This document shows positions 16,613 to 25,436 of a stretch of 64,000 bases of DNA, piece after piece. Positions within the stretch are counted from its first letter, which is position 1. Every line of letters begins with the position of its first letter. The position numbers and the translations under genes were made by a program. The stretch covers positions 3,472,001-3,536,000 of the forward strand of contig NZ_CP012640.2 of assembly GCF_001412595.2 (NCBI RefSeq), in the 5' to 3' direction. The notes beneath the pieces are model-generated. The model did no database searches. It was not told the origin of the DNA and saw nothing but the letters and a program-made list of their open reading frames with translations. The DNA comes from Massilia sp. WG5. Its GTDB lineage: Bacteria; Pseudomonadota; Gammaproteobacteria; Burkholderiales; Burkholderiaceae_D.

Positions 16613-17896
16613 TTATTTGGTCAGCTGCAGCCGCTCGGCCTTGCCGAATGGCGTGTAGCTGGACACGATGACCTGTTCGCCGGGGGCCAGGCCGGACAGC
16701 ACTTCGACCTGGGCGTTGTTGCGCCGCCCGAGTTTGACGGCGCGCTTCTCGACGCTTTCGCCGTCGCGCCCGAGCACGAACACCCAGGCGCCGCCGGTGT
16801 CGTTGACGAAGGCGCCGTTCGGCAGCAGCATGGCCTTGGCCGGCTCGCCCAGGGTCAGCTGGGTGTCCATGCTCTGGCCCGGGCTGATCACCTCCGGCTG
16901 GGCACCCAGGAACACCATCTCGGCGGTGAAGCGGCCTTCCTTGATCTGCGGGTAGACGGTCGCGACTTTCAGCGGGTAGGTCTTGCCGTCCTGGGTCACG
17001 CTGCCGACCCGTCCGACCGTCAGGCGGCTGAGATAAAACTCGTCGACCTGGGCGCTGAGCTTGAAGTGCTGCGGGTCGTCGATGCGGCCGATGTGCTGGT
17101 CCGGGCGCACGGTCTGGCCGACCAGCATGCGGAAGTCGGTCAGGACGCCGTCGGCGGGCGCCCGCACCGCCAGCGCCTCGACGGTGGCGTTGACCAGCTT
17201 CAGGCCCGACTGCAGGCCGCGCAGCGCGCTGTCCATCTCGTCCTGGGCGCGGCCGCGCACCTGCTCCTCGGTGGCGATGGCGCGCTTTTCCTCGTTCAGC
17301 GCGCGCTGCTGCTGCGCCAGCTTGTCGGCCGACTCCTCCAGCGCCACCGCGGAAATGAAACCCTGGCTTGCCAGCCGCCGGTTGCGGGCATGCTGCTTCT
17401 GCGCCTGGCTGAAGGCGAATTCGAGATCGGACAGGCGGCGCTGGTGGTCGGTGCGCACCGATTCCTGCGCCACCCGCATGTTGGCGGCGTTCCAGATCTG
17501 TTGCGAGTACTCGGTCTGGCGCGCCAGCAGCTCCAGGTTGCGCTGCGGGTTCGAGAGGCGGAACAGCAAGTCGCCCTTCTTGACGGCCTGGCCGTCCTTC
17601 GCGAACACTTCTTCGACGCGCCCGCTTTCCACCGAGTCGAGGATGATCGAATTCAGCGGTTCGGCGGTGGCGCGCACGACGATGTCGTCGCGGAACACGC
17701 CCTGTTCGACGCGCGCCAGGCGCACGTCGCGCGTGGCCACCTGCAGGCCGTGCGGGACGAATTGCCAGCCGCCCCAGGCAAGCAGCACGGCAAGCGCGGC
17801 GGCGCTGCCGATGCGTACCAGCAGCCGCCCGCGCCGCTTCGGTACGACGGTGTCCATGGCGGCGCCGGTGACGGCGGAAGGAGGAATGTGATCCAT
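16613..17896 (-). CDS. MacA/HlyD-like periplasmic adaptor of ABC exporter
   Basis: 427 aa. One N-terminal TM helix (about residues 25-46), then a lipoyl-like half (VFAKDGQAVKKGDLLFRLS), a long alpha-helical hairpin (about 110-250, Gln/Glu/Ala-rich), the second lipoyl half (VRAPADGVLTDF) and beta-barrel/MP domains ending GEQVIVSSYTPFGKAERLQLTK. It links the inner-membrane permease to an outer-membrane duct, none of which is encoded here. First gene of the operon: the sigma-54 element at 17935-17950 lies 39 bp upstream. The ATG at 17896 was chosen for domain fit; the SD is weak (GGAG about 13 nt ahead). Confidence 0.9.
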   Translation of the reverse strand: MDHIPPSAVTGAAMDTVVPKRRGRLLVRIGSAAALAVLLAWGGWQFVPHGLQVATRDVRLARVEQGVFRDDIVVRATAEPLNSIILDSVESGRVEEVFAKDGQAVKKGDLLFRLSNPQRNLELLARQTEYSQQIWNAANMRVAQESVRTDHQRRLSDLEFAFSQAQKQHARNRRLASQGFISAVALEESADKLAQQQRALNEEKRAIATEEQVRGRAQDEMDSALRGLQSGLKLVNATVEALAVRAPADGVLTDFRMLVGQTVRPDQHIGRIDDPQHFKLSAQVDEFYLSRLTVGRVGSVTQDGKTYPLKVATVYPQIKEGRFTAEMVFLGAQPEVISPGQSMDTQLTLGEPAKAMLLPNGAFVNDTGGAWVFVLGRDGESVEKRAVKLGRRNNAQVEVLSGLAPGEQVIVSSYTPFGKAERLQLTK

Positions 17897-17934
17897 GGCG
17901 ATGCGTGTCTCCGAACGATGATGCGGGAACAGTT

Positions 17935-17950
17935 TGCAAGTGCCGTGCCA
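17935..17950 (-). promoter_or_regulatory. sigma-54 (-24/-12) promoter of the export operon
   Basis: On the minus strand the sequence reads TGGCACGGCACTTGCA. The GG and GC doublets have the invariant spacing of sigma-54 promoters, and every consensus position (TGGCACG, N4, TTGCW) matches. Transcription would start near 17923 and give a leader of about 27 nt before the adaptor ATG. A sigma-54 activator gene lies immediately across the divergent gap. Confidence 0.88.
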
Positions 17951-17998
17951 GGGCGTTTCGGGCCGGTTTTCGGCCGTTTTTCCGGGGGTGCGCGCTGC

Positions 17999-18043
17999 AC
18001 CTGTCCGAATCCGGACAGGTATGCATGTGCGCTTGCGGACAGG
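17999..18043. promoter_or_regulatory. candidate enhancer site (TGTCCG/CGGACA dyad plus half-site)
   Basis: ACCTGTCCG (17999-18007) and CGGACAGGT (18012-18020) form a dyad around AATC. A further half-site CGGACAGG lies at 18036-18043. The dyad is about 50 bp upstream of the sigma-54 element, the usual place for an NtrC-family activator. It also lies upstream of the regulator gene itself, so autoregulation is possible. Confidence 0.65.
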
Positions 18044-18083
18044 CGGCCGCTGCCGGTCGCTTCGGCAGAAAGGCGCTGCTAGA

Positions 18084-19478
18084 ATGGCAATATCCCGTCG
18101 TTCTTCCACCGCCATGGCCGACCCCGCCCACATCCTGATCCTCGACGACGACATCGACGTCGCCTGCGCCGCCCAGATGCTGCTGCGCCGCCGCCACGGC
18201 CGGGTGACGACGCTCGACGATCCGGCCCGCCTGGCCGGCTTGCTGGAAGCCGGCGTACCCGACGTCGTGCTGCTCGACCTGAACTTCACGCCCGGCCGCA
18301 TCGACGGCGCCGAAGGCCTGGCGGTGCTCGACCGCCTGCGCGCGCTGGCGCATCCGCCCGCCGTGATCGCCCTGACCGCCTACGCCGACGTGCCGCTGGC
18401 GGTCGAGGCTTTGAAACGCGGGGCCGGCGATTTCATTACCAAGCCCTGGGACAATGCGCGGCTGGTGGCCGCCGTCGACAGCGCGCTGGCGCGCCGCACC
18501 GCGCTCGCCGGCGGCGCCGCCGCCAGTGGCCTGATGGGGGAGTCCGCCGCCATGCGCGACGTGAAATCGATGATCGCCAGCGTCGCCCCCACCGAAGCGA
18601 ATGTGATGGTGCTGGGCGAGAACGGCGCCGGCAAGGAACTGGTGGCGCGCGCGATCCATGCGGCATCGAGCCGGGCCGCGGCGACCTTCCTCGCGGTGGA
18701 CATGGGCGCGCTGCCCGAATCGACCTTCGAGAGCGAGCTGTTCGGCCACCGCAAGGGATCCTTCACCGATGCCCGCAGCGACCGCGCCGGCCGCTTCCAG
18801 GCCGCGCGCAGCGGCACCCTGTTCCTCGACGAGATCGGCAACATGCCGCTGGCGAGCCAGGCCAAGCTGCTGACCGCGCTCGAGCGCCGCGAAGTCACGC
18901 CGATCGGCGCCGACCGTCCGGAAGCGATCGACGTGCGCATCGTCAGCGCCACCAACCTGGTCGAACAGCGCCTGTTCGATCCGGGCGTGTTCCGGCCGGA
19001 CCTGCTGTTCCGCCTGAACACCATCGTGATCCGGGTGCCGCCGCTGCGCGAGCGCAGGGACGACGTGCCCGGCCTGCTGCATCACTACCTGTCGCTGTAC
19101 GAGGCCCAGTACCGGCGGCCGGTGCGCGAACTGGCGCCCAGCGCCCTCGAGCGCCTGTGCGACTGGGCCTGGCCGGGCAATGTGCGGGCCCTGCGCCACG
19201 CCTGCGAGCGCGCCGTGATCCTGGCGTCCCAGGACGAGTATCGCTTTGAAGATTTCGGGCTGGCGATGCCGGCCGCGGCGGCGCCGGAGATGCCGCGCAT
19301 GGCCGCCGCCGCCGCCGAGGGCGCCGGCGCGGATGGCGAATTCCGCCTCGGCGCGCTCGAACGCGACACCATCGCCGCCGCCCTCGACAAGGCCAAGGGC
19401 AATATCAGCCTGGCGGCGCGCATGCTCGGCCTGAGCCGCGCCGCGCTGTACCGCAAGCTGGGCAAGCATGGCATCTGA
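18084..19478 (+). CDS. sigma-54-dependent response regulator (NtrC family)
   Basis: 464 aa from the ATG at 18084 (AAGG at 18070-18073); the ATG at 18114 is an alternative. Receiver domain first, with phospho-Asp D65 in VVLLDLN and Lys in FITKPWD. AAA+ domain: Walker A GENGAGKE (178-185), Walker B LFLDEIG, arginine-finger region FRPDLLFRLN. A C-terminal Fis-type HTH follows (NISLAARMLGLSRAALYRKL). The sigma-54 contact loop reads GSFTDA (225-230) instead of GAFTGA. It probably activates the divergent export operon after phosphorylation by the overlapping kinase. Confidence 0.93.
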   Translation: MAISRRSSTAMADPAHILILDDDIDVACAAQMLLRRRHGRVTTLDDPARLAGLLEAGVPDVVLLDLNFTPGRIDGAEGLAVLDRLRALAHPPAVIALTAYADVPLAVEALKRGAGDFITKPWDNARLVAAVDSALARRTALAGGAAASGLMGESAAMRDVKSMIASVAPTEANVMVLGENGAGKELVARAIHAASSRAAATFLAVDMGALPESTFESELFGHRKGSFTDARSDRAGRFQAARSGTLFLDEIGNMPLASQAKLLTALERREVTPIGADRPEAIDVRIVSATNLVEQRLFDPGVFRPDLLFRLNTIVIRVPPLRERRDDVPGLLHHYLSLYEAQYRRPVRELAPSALERLCDWAWPGNVRALRHACERAVILASQDEYRFEDFGLAMPAAAAPEMPRMAAAAAEGAGADGEFRLGALERDTIAAALDKAKGNISLAARMLGLSRAALYRKLGKHGI

Positions 19479-20706
19479 GCGGCGCCTGAAGGCGGGCGCG
19501 CTGCTGTCCGTGGGCGGCATCGCGCTGCTGGCCTTCGGCGCCGGCGCGCTGCGCGAGTCGCCGCGCCTGGCCGTGCTGTGCGGATTGATTGCACTGCCGC
19601 TGGCGGCCAGCCTGTGGCGCTGCCTGGAGCGGCTGGCCGCGCTGCGCTGCAGGCCGGCGCCGGGCCAGGCCGGCTTGCCGGTCGAGCAGCAGGCCCTGCT
19701 CGACAATGCGCTGGCGCTGGAAGCGCGGCTCGAGCACACCCCGGTGGCGCTGTTTCGCATCGACGGCCCGGGGGGCGAGGGCCAGGCGGCGCCGCTCAAC
19801 GCGAATGCGCGCAAGCTGGTGGCGCCGGGCCGCGCCAGCGATCCGGCCGGCCTGTACCGCCAGCTGGCGGCGCAGCCGGGCGATCGGCGCGCACTGATCG
19901 ATTTCGACACCGAGCGCGGCACCGAGCGCGCGCTGCTGGCGGTGTCCTCGATCACGCTGCAGGGCCGGGCGCAGCGCCTGGCGGCCCTGATGCCGGTCGA
20001 GAGCGAGCTCGAAGCCGAGGCCCTGCACGCCTGGCGCCAGCTGGTGCACGTGCTGACCCACGAGATCATGAATTCGCTGACGCCGGTGGCTTCGCTGTCG
20101 CACACGGCCTATGGCCTGCTGGGCGAGTTCCGCGGCGCGCTGCCGGACGACGTCGGCGCCGACCTGAGCACCGCGCTGGACGCGATCCGGCGCCGCGCCG
20201 ACAGCCTGGTCGATTTCGTGGCCAGCTACCGCAGCCTGTCGAACGTACCGGCCGCGCAGCCGGAGCGGATGCGCCTGGATGCACTGTTCGAGCGCGTCGC
20301 GGTGCTGGTCGGCCCGGCCTGGCGCGCGCGCGGCGGCGAAGTCCAGTTCTCGGTCGAGCCGGCGTCGCTGGAACTGCGGGCCGATCCGGGCCAGCTCGAA
20401 CAGGCCCTGATCAACCTGCTCAAGAATGCCTTCGAGGCGACCGCCGGGAATACCGGCAAAGCGGGCCATGCCTGGGTGACGGCGCGGCTGGTGCGCGGCG
20501 CGCGGCTGCGCATCGAGGTCAGCGACGACGGTCCCGGCGTGCCGGACGGGCTGGCGGCGCACATCTTCACGCCCTTCTTCACGACCAAGAAGCAGGGCGG
20601 CGGGATCGGCCTGGCGATGGTGCGCCACCTGGTGCACGAGAACGGCGGCACGGTGCGGCATGCGCGTTCGGTCGGACGCGGCGCGCGCTTCGTCATCACG
20701 TTCTGA
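19468..20706 (+). CDS. sensor histidine kinase, partner of the sigma-54 regulator
   Basis: 412 aa, overlapping the regulator gene by 11 bp. Two TM helices at about 11-28 and 34-50 have almost no periplasmic loop between them, so sensing is probably within the membrane or cytosol. A PAS-like linker runs from about 85 to 180. H-box: H198 in [17 protein letters not shown]-box [12 protein letters not shown]1 [13 protein letters not shown]2 [18 protein letters not shown]. The architecture matches intramembrane-sensing kinases that guard ABC export systems. The signal is unknown. Confidence 0.93.
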   Translation: MASERRLKAGALLSVGGIALLAFGAGALRESPRLAVLCGLIALPLAASLWRCLERLAALRCRPAPGQAGLPVEQQALLDNALALEARLEHTPVALFRIDGPGGEGQAAPLNANARKLVAPGRASDPAGLYRQLAAQPGDRRALIDFDTERGTERALLAVSSITLQGRAQRLAALMPVESELEAEALHAWRQLVHVLTHEIMNSLTPVASLSHTAYGLLGEFRGALPDDVGADLSTALDAIRRRADSLVDFVASYRSLSNVPAAQPERMRLDALFERVAVLVGPAWRARGGEVQFSVEPASLELRADPGQLEQALINLLKNAFEATAGNTGKAGHAWVTARLVRGARLRIEVSDDGPGVPDGLAAHIFTPFFTTKKQGGGIGLAMVRHLVHENGGTVRHARSVGRGARFVITF

Positions 20707-20857
20707 GCCCGTTCCGAGCCAACCGCTGTCTCCTGCGCGCCACGATTCGGGAATAGCTATTATGCTAAGTCTGCCTGGCCGCGCTGGCCTTGGCGGACCC
20801 GTCCGGGAAGTCGTCCAGCTGCTGCCGAGGTTTCGATGGACCATCCCGGAGGAAGCA

Positions 20858-22162
20858 ATGACAACAACGGACATATCGGAGGCACGCGCCCTCCACGACC
20901 TGACCCCGCGCCAGCGGGTATTCGCGATCGTGGGCGCTTCCTCCGGCAACCTGGTCGAGTGGTTCGACTTCTACATCTATTCGTTCTGCGCGCTGTACTT
21001 CTCGGCGGCGTTCTTTCCAAAAGATAATCCTACTACCCAGTTGCTGAATACCGCCGGCATCTTCGCCGCCGGCTTCCTGATGCGCCCGGTGGGCGGCTGG
21101 CTGTTCGGGCGCGTCGCCGACCGCTATGGCCGCCGCAACTCGATGATGATCTCGGTGCTGATGATGTGCGGCGGCTCGCTGCTGATCGCGGCGCTGCCGA
21201 CCTACGCCACGATCGGCACCGCCGCGCCGGCGCTGCTGCTGGTGGCGCGCCTGTTCCAGGGCCTGTCGGTGGGCGGCGAATACGGCACCAGCGCCACCTA
21301 CATGAGCGAGGTGGCCGAGCCTGGCCGCAAAGGCTTCTTTGCCTCCTTCCAGTACGTGACCCTGATCGGCGGCCAGCTGGCGGCCCTGCTGGTGCTGGGC
21401 ATCCTCCAGCTGCTGCTGTCGCATGCTGAACTGGTGGCCTGGGGCTGGCGGATTCCCTTCGTGGTCGGCGCCGCCGCAGCCCTGGTCTCGCTCTACCTGC
21501 GCCGCTCGCTGCACGAGACCACCACGGAATCGGAGCGCAAGAGCGAGCAGGCCGGCAGCGTCGGCTCGCTGCTGCGCCACCACGGACGCGCTTTCGTGAC
21601 GGTGCTGGGCTTCACGGCGGGCGGTTCGCTGATCTTCTACGCCTTCACCACCTACATGCAGAAGTACCTGGTCAACACGGTCGGCATGACCACCACCACC
21701 GCCAGCCGCGTGATGACGGTCTGCCTGCTGCTCTACATGCTGATGCAGCCGCTGTTCGGCGCGCTGTCGGACCGTATCGGCCGGAAAACCTCGATGATCG
21801 CCTTCGGCGGCCTGGCCGCGATCTTCACCGCGCCCATCATGTTCGGATTACGCGGCGTCGGCAGCCCGCTGATGGCCGGGGTCCTGATCATCTGCGCGCT
21901 GGCGATCGTCAGTCTGTACACCTCGATCTCGGGACTGGTCAAGGCCGAGATGTTCCCGGTGGAGGTGCGTGCGCTCGGGGTGGGCCTGTCGTATGCGGTC
22001 GCCAACGCCATCTTCGGCGGCTCGGCCGAATTCGTGGCCCTGTGGTTCAAGCAGGCCGGCCACGAGCCGTATTTCTACTGGTATGTCAGCATCATGTGCG
22101 CGATAGCCTGCGTGGTGGCTCTCTTGATGCCGGACCCGGGCAAGTCGGGCCACCTCAAGTAA
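20858..22162 (+). CDS. kgtP: alpha-ketoglutarate:H+ symporter KgtP (MFS, MHS family)
   Basis: 434 aa, against 432 in E. coli KgtP, with long shared blocks: [30 protein letters not shown] (MFS loop 2-3 motif), [19 protein letters not shown] and [13 protein letters not shown]. Twelve TM helices. It imports 2-oxoglutarate or a similar dicarboxylate with protons. Start ATG 20858 behind GGAGGAAG; an upstream in-frame extension from 20660 is not conserved. It stands as a single gene, converging on the acetyltransferase with a 6-bp gap. Confidence 0.95.
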   Translation: MTTTDISEARALHDLTPRQRVFAIVGASSGNLVEWFDFYIYSFCALYFSAAFFPKDNPTTQLLNTAGIFAAGFLMRPVGGWLFGRVADRYGRRNSMMISVLMMCGGSLLIAALPTYATIGTAAPALLLVARLFQGLSVGGEYGTSATYMSEVAEPGRKGFFASFQYVTLIGGQLAALLVLGILQLLLSHAELVAWGWRIPFVVGAAAALVSLYLRRSLHETTTESERKSEQAGSVGSLLRHHGRAFVTVLGFTAGGSLIFYAFTTYMQKYLVNTVGMTTTTASRVMTVCLLLYMLMQPLFGALSDRIGRKTSMIAFGGLAAIFTAPIMFGLRGVGSPLMAGVLIICALAIVSLYTSISGLVKAEMFPVEVRALGVGLSYAVANAIFGGSAEFVALWFKQAGHEPYFYWYVSIMCAIACVVALLMPDPGKSGHLK

Positions 22163-22168
22163 ACCGCT

Positions 22169-22630
22169 TCAGGCTGCGCCCAGCAGCATGTCGATGTGCA
22201 GGATGCCGTCTTCGTCGTAAGGATCGGAGACGGTGACGAAGCCGAAGCCGGCGTAGAAGCGCTCCAGGTGGGCCTGGGCGCCGATGCGGATCGCGTGGCC
22301 CGGATGCAGCTGCCGCGCCAGCGCGATGCCCTGCGCCACCAGCTCGCGTCCGAGGCCGCCGCCGCGCGCGGCCGGACTGGTCACCACGCGGCCGATCGAC
22401 ATCTCCTCGTACTTCGCGCCCGGCGCCAGGCAGCGCAGATGGGCCGCCAGTTCGGGCTTGCCGCCGGCATCGCGCCAGCCCAGCAAATGGTGGGCGCCCG
22501 GATCGAGGCCGTCGATGTCGGGGTACAGACAGGCCTGTTCGAGCACGAACACTTCCTGGCGCAGCGCCAGCATTGCGTACAGCTGCGCGGCCGTCAGGTC
22601 GGCGAAGCCGTTCCATTGCCAAGTAATCAT
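22169..22630 (-). CDS. elaA: ElaA-type GNAT N-acetyltransferase
   Basis: 153 aa, the length of E. coli ElaA. Family features: LYAMLALRQEVFVLEQACLYPD in pieces (the RxxVFvvEQ region), DGLDPGAHHLLGW, the acetyl-CoA loop RGGGLGRELV (Q/RxxGxG/A type), GAQAHLERFYAGFGF and the C-terminal YDEDGILHIDML. The substrate is unknown. Start ATG 22630. It follows the amidohydrolase gene by 28 bp and may be co-transcribed with it. Confidence 0.9.
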   Translation of the reverse strand: MITWQWNGFADLTAAQLYAMLALRQEVFVLEQACLYPDIDGLDPGAHHLLGWRDAGGKPELAAHLRCLAPGAKYEEMSIGRVVTSPAARGGGLGRELVAQGIALARQLHPGHAIRIGAQAHLERFYAGFGFVTVSDPYDEDGILHIDMLLGAA

Positions 22631-22658
22631 TTGTTTATTTTGATGAACAATTGTTGAT

Positions 22659-23702
22659 TCAGGCTGCCGTCTCGAAGCCTTCGAGGACGTTGACGACATT
22701 AATGCCGAGTTCGGGCACGACCGAGCCGCCTTCGAACACGAACACGGTCGGCAGGCCGAGGTAGCCGATGCGTTCGCCGATACGCAGGAAGTCCGCGCTG
22801 GCGAGCATGAAGTGCGAGCGCGGATCGCCGCCGAAGCCGTCGACCCCCAGCGACACGACCAATGCCTGCGGCGCGAACATCGCAATCTTCAGGCAGGCCG
22901 ACTCCAATGCCGCGAACCACTGGGCGGCGGTGGCGCCGTGCGGCAGCGGCTGGTTCATGTTGTAGCCGAGGCCTTCGCCTTCCCCCAGCTCGTCGGCGTG
23001 GCCGAGGTAGAAGGGGTAGTCCTGGCGCGGATCGGCGTGGATCGAAGCGAACAGCACGTCCTTGCGATGATAAAAAATGCTCTGGGTGCCGTTGCCGTGG
23101 TGGTAGTCGATGTCGAGGATGGCGACCCGCTGCAGGCCGTCGTCCAGCAGGTGCTGGGCCGCCAGCGCGGCATTGTTCAGGAAGCAGTAACCGCCGAAAT
23201 AATCGGCGCCCGCGTGGTGTCCGGGCGGACGGGTCAGCGCAAAGCTGCCGTGCTCTCCGAGGCGCAGCGCGTGGGCCGCGTTGACGGCGCAGTCGGCCCC
23301 GGTCTTGGCCGCGACCCAGGTGCCGGCGGTCAGCGGCGTGCCATTGTCCATCGAGTACAGGCCGAGGCGCGCCGTGAAATTGTCCGGCTCGACGTCATGG
23401 CGCAGCGTGCGGACCGGCCACACGGAAGGGACGGCATCGCGCTCCGCATTGCGCGGGTCGAGCTGCTGCCATTCGCTCCAGGCGCTGCGCAGGAAATGCA
23501 GGTAGCGCGGCGTGTGCACCCGCTCCAGCGAGACCAGCGGCACCCCGTGCGGCGTGACGATCCGGCCCAGTCCGCGCCGGCTCAGCTCCGCGACGACGAG
23601 GTCGGCCCGCTCGGGCTTTTCCGAACACGGGACCTGCTCGCCACGGAAGATCTCGTGGCGGGCGTGGTGCTGGGCGTGGTGTTCGTTGTAAAAGGTGAGC
23701 AA
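22659..23702 (-). CDS. histone-deacetylase superfamily, acetylpolyamine amidohydrolase-like
   Basis: 347 aa from a TTG at 23702 (AGGA about 10 nt upstream). Zn-amidohydrolase motifs are all present: RPPGHHAG (catalytic His pair), GYCFLNNAALAA, ILDIDYHHGNGTQ (Zn ligands) and the class-specific DPRQDYPFYLGHADE that marks acetylpolyamine amidohydrolases. Expected role: deacetylation of acetylated polyamines or related amines. The ElaA-type acetyltransferase gene lies next on the same strand, an intriguing acetyl/deacetyl pairing. Confidence 0.9.
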   Translation of the reverse strand: MLTFYNEHHAQHHARHEIFRGEQVPCSEKPERADLVVAELSRRGLGRIVTPHGVPLVSLERVHTPRYLHFLRSAWSEWQQLDPRNAERDAVPSVWPVRTLRHDVEPDNFTARLGLYSMDNGTPLTAGTWVAAKTGADCAVNAAHALRLGEHGSFALTRPPGHHAGADYFGGYCFLNNAALAAQHLLDDGLQRVAILDIDYHHGNGTQSIFYHRKDVLFASIHADPRQDYPFYLGHADELGEGEGLGYNMNQPLPHGATAAQWFAALESACLKIAMFAPQALVVSLGVDGFGGDPRSHFMLASADFLRIGERIGYLGLPTVFVFEGGSVVPELGINVVNVLEGFETAA

Positions 23703-23741
23703 GGCGGGAGTCCTGTGCGATGGCCTGTAACCGTCGAGGTA

Positions 23742-25337
23742 TCAGCTATTACAGCACAGTGTACTGCTGTTATACGCCGCCACGAAATCGTCGAAACTGC
23801 CCGTATCGGTCTGCTCGATCTGCGCCTGCTCGGCCAGCGAAGCCTGCGCCATCTCGTCGAACACGGCCACCTCGGCCGGCATCAGCGGTTCGGCGCGGAA
23901 GGCTTGCGCGTGCAGCTCGCTCTGCTGCAGGCCGAACCTGGCGAACGAGCCCAGTTCGCGCACCGCTTCCAGCACCTTGTGCGACGGCGTCAGCGCCGGA
24001 TCCAGCACCTTGGCCTTCTGCGCTTCCAGCGATTCGACGTGCACGCCCTTGTAATTGTGCTCGCTGTCCAGCAGCTCGGCCAGCGGACGGATGCGCTCGA
24101 TCAGTTCCAGCGCCCAGTCCTTCAATGGCACCTCCTGGTCGTCCCGGGTCAGGGTCAGGTCCGGACGGCGGCCTTCCTTGACGGTGCGGGCGAAGTTGCG
24201 GGCGTGGACCTGTCCTTCCATCGCATTGATCTTCGGGCTCTCCTCGAGCGCGCAGAACAGCAGGAAGGCGTCCAGGAAACGGCCGGTTTCGAGCGCGATG
24301 CCGACCGGCTCGAACGGGTCGACGTCCAGGCAGCGCACCTCGATGTACTGCACGCCGCGGTTGCACAGCGCCTGCACCGGGCGCTCGCCGGTGCGGATCA
24401 CGCGCTTCGGGCGGATCGTCGAATAGTATTCGTTCTCGATCTGCAGGATGTTGGTCGACAGCTGGATCCATTCGCCATCCTTCTTGGTGCCGACCTCGGC
24501 ATACGGCGGATAGGGACGGTTGACCGCGTCCATCAGCGAGGTGACATAGCTTTCCAGGCTGTTCTCGTGCGGCCGCAGGCCGGACTGGGCGTCGTTCTGG
24601 TAGCCCAGGTCGCTCATGCGCAGGCTGGTCGCGTACGGCAGGTAGAGGGTGTCGTCGGACAGCGTCTCGAGCTGGTGCGCGCGGCCGCGCAGGAAGCCCT
24701 TGGCCAGCGCCGGCGAAGCGCCGAACAGGTACATCAGCAGCCAGCTGTAGCGGCGGAAGTTGCGGATCGTCGCGATATAGCTCTCGGACTGGAAGTCGCG
24801 CAGCGCATGGCGGCGTTCTTCCATGATGCCTTCGTTCTGGGCGATCAGGGTCCACAGCTGCTCCGGCAGCGAGTAGTTGTAGTGGATACCGGCAATGCAT
24901 TGCATGGCCTTGCCGTAGCGCAGCGCCAGGCCGCGGCGGTAGACGTGCTTGAGCATGCCGATGTTCGAGCTGCCGTACCAGGCGATCTCGATCTCGTCTT
25001 CCGAGGGCAGGTCGCAGGGCATCGACTGGCTCCACAGCATCTCATTGCCCAGCTTGCTGTAGGCGTAGCGGTGGATCGCGTCCAGGCGGTGGATCGCCAG
25101 GCCGATGTCGTGCTCGGCCGGGGTGATGAATTCGAGCAGGGTCTCCGCGTAATCGGTGGTGATCTGCGAATGGGTCAGGGCCGAGCCAAGTTGCACCGGA
25201 TGAGGCGTGCGCGCCAGGTGGCCCTGGCCGTCGACGCGCAAGGTCTCGCGTTCGATGCCGCGCAGACCCTGCTGCAGCAGACCGCGATGGGCGTCGTCGT
25301 CCAGCAGAGCCAGGCGCCTATTCAATTGATTCGACAC
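23742..25337 (-). CDS. gshA: glutamate-cysteine ligase (gammaproteobacterial type)
   Basis: 531 aa from a GTG at 25337 (AAAGGA upstream). Conserved blocks: [32 protein letters not shown] in parts, [30 protein letters not shown] and [17 protein letters not shown] ([12 protein letters not shown]). It catalyses ATP-dependent gamma-glutamylcysteine formation, the first step of glutathione synthesis, in the cytosol. The length agrees with E. coli GshA (518) plus a short tail. It is 40 bp upstream of the amidohydrolase gene. Confidence 0.96.
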   Translation of the reverse strand: MSNQLNRRLALLDDDAHRGLLQQGLRGIERETLRVDGQGHLARTPHPVQLGSALTHSQITTDYAETLLEFITPAEHDIGLAIHRLDAIHRYAYSKLGNEMLWSQSMPCDLPSEDEIEIAWYGSSNIGMLKHVYRRGLALRYGKAMQCIAGIHYNYSLPEQLWTLIAQNEGIMEERRHALRDFQSESYIATIRNFRRYSWLLMYLFGASPALAKGFLRGRAHQLETLSDDTLYLPYATSLRMSDLGYQNDAQSGLRPHENSLESYVTSLMDAVNRPYPPYAEVGTKKDGEWIQLSTNILQIENEYYSTIRPKRVIRTGERPVQALCNRGVQYIEVRCLDVDPFEPVGIALETGRFLDAFLLFCALEESPKINAMEGQVHARNFARTVKEGRRPDLTLTRDDQEVPLKDWALELIERIRPLAELLDSEHNYKGVHVESLEAQKAKVLDPALTPSHKVLEAVRELGSFARFGLQQSELHAQAFRAEPLMPAEVAVFDEMAQASLAEQAQIEQTDTGSFDDFVAAYNSSTLCCNS

Positions 25338-25436
25338 GGTGTTTCCTTTCTTGTACTGCCGATGAGGTGCAGAGAGTAACCGAAAAACGGCAAGCGCGCC
25401 GGGCTCCCCCCAATTCCGCAGGATATGACTATTTTA

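Noticed and set aside
16074..20105. A 1343-codon open frame on the minus strand through the adaptor, regulator and kinase region
   Set aside because: It crosses several genes with clear family motifs in other frames; low-complexity Arg/Ala composition indicates a shadow.
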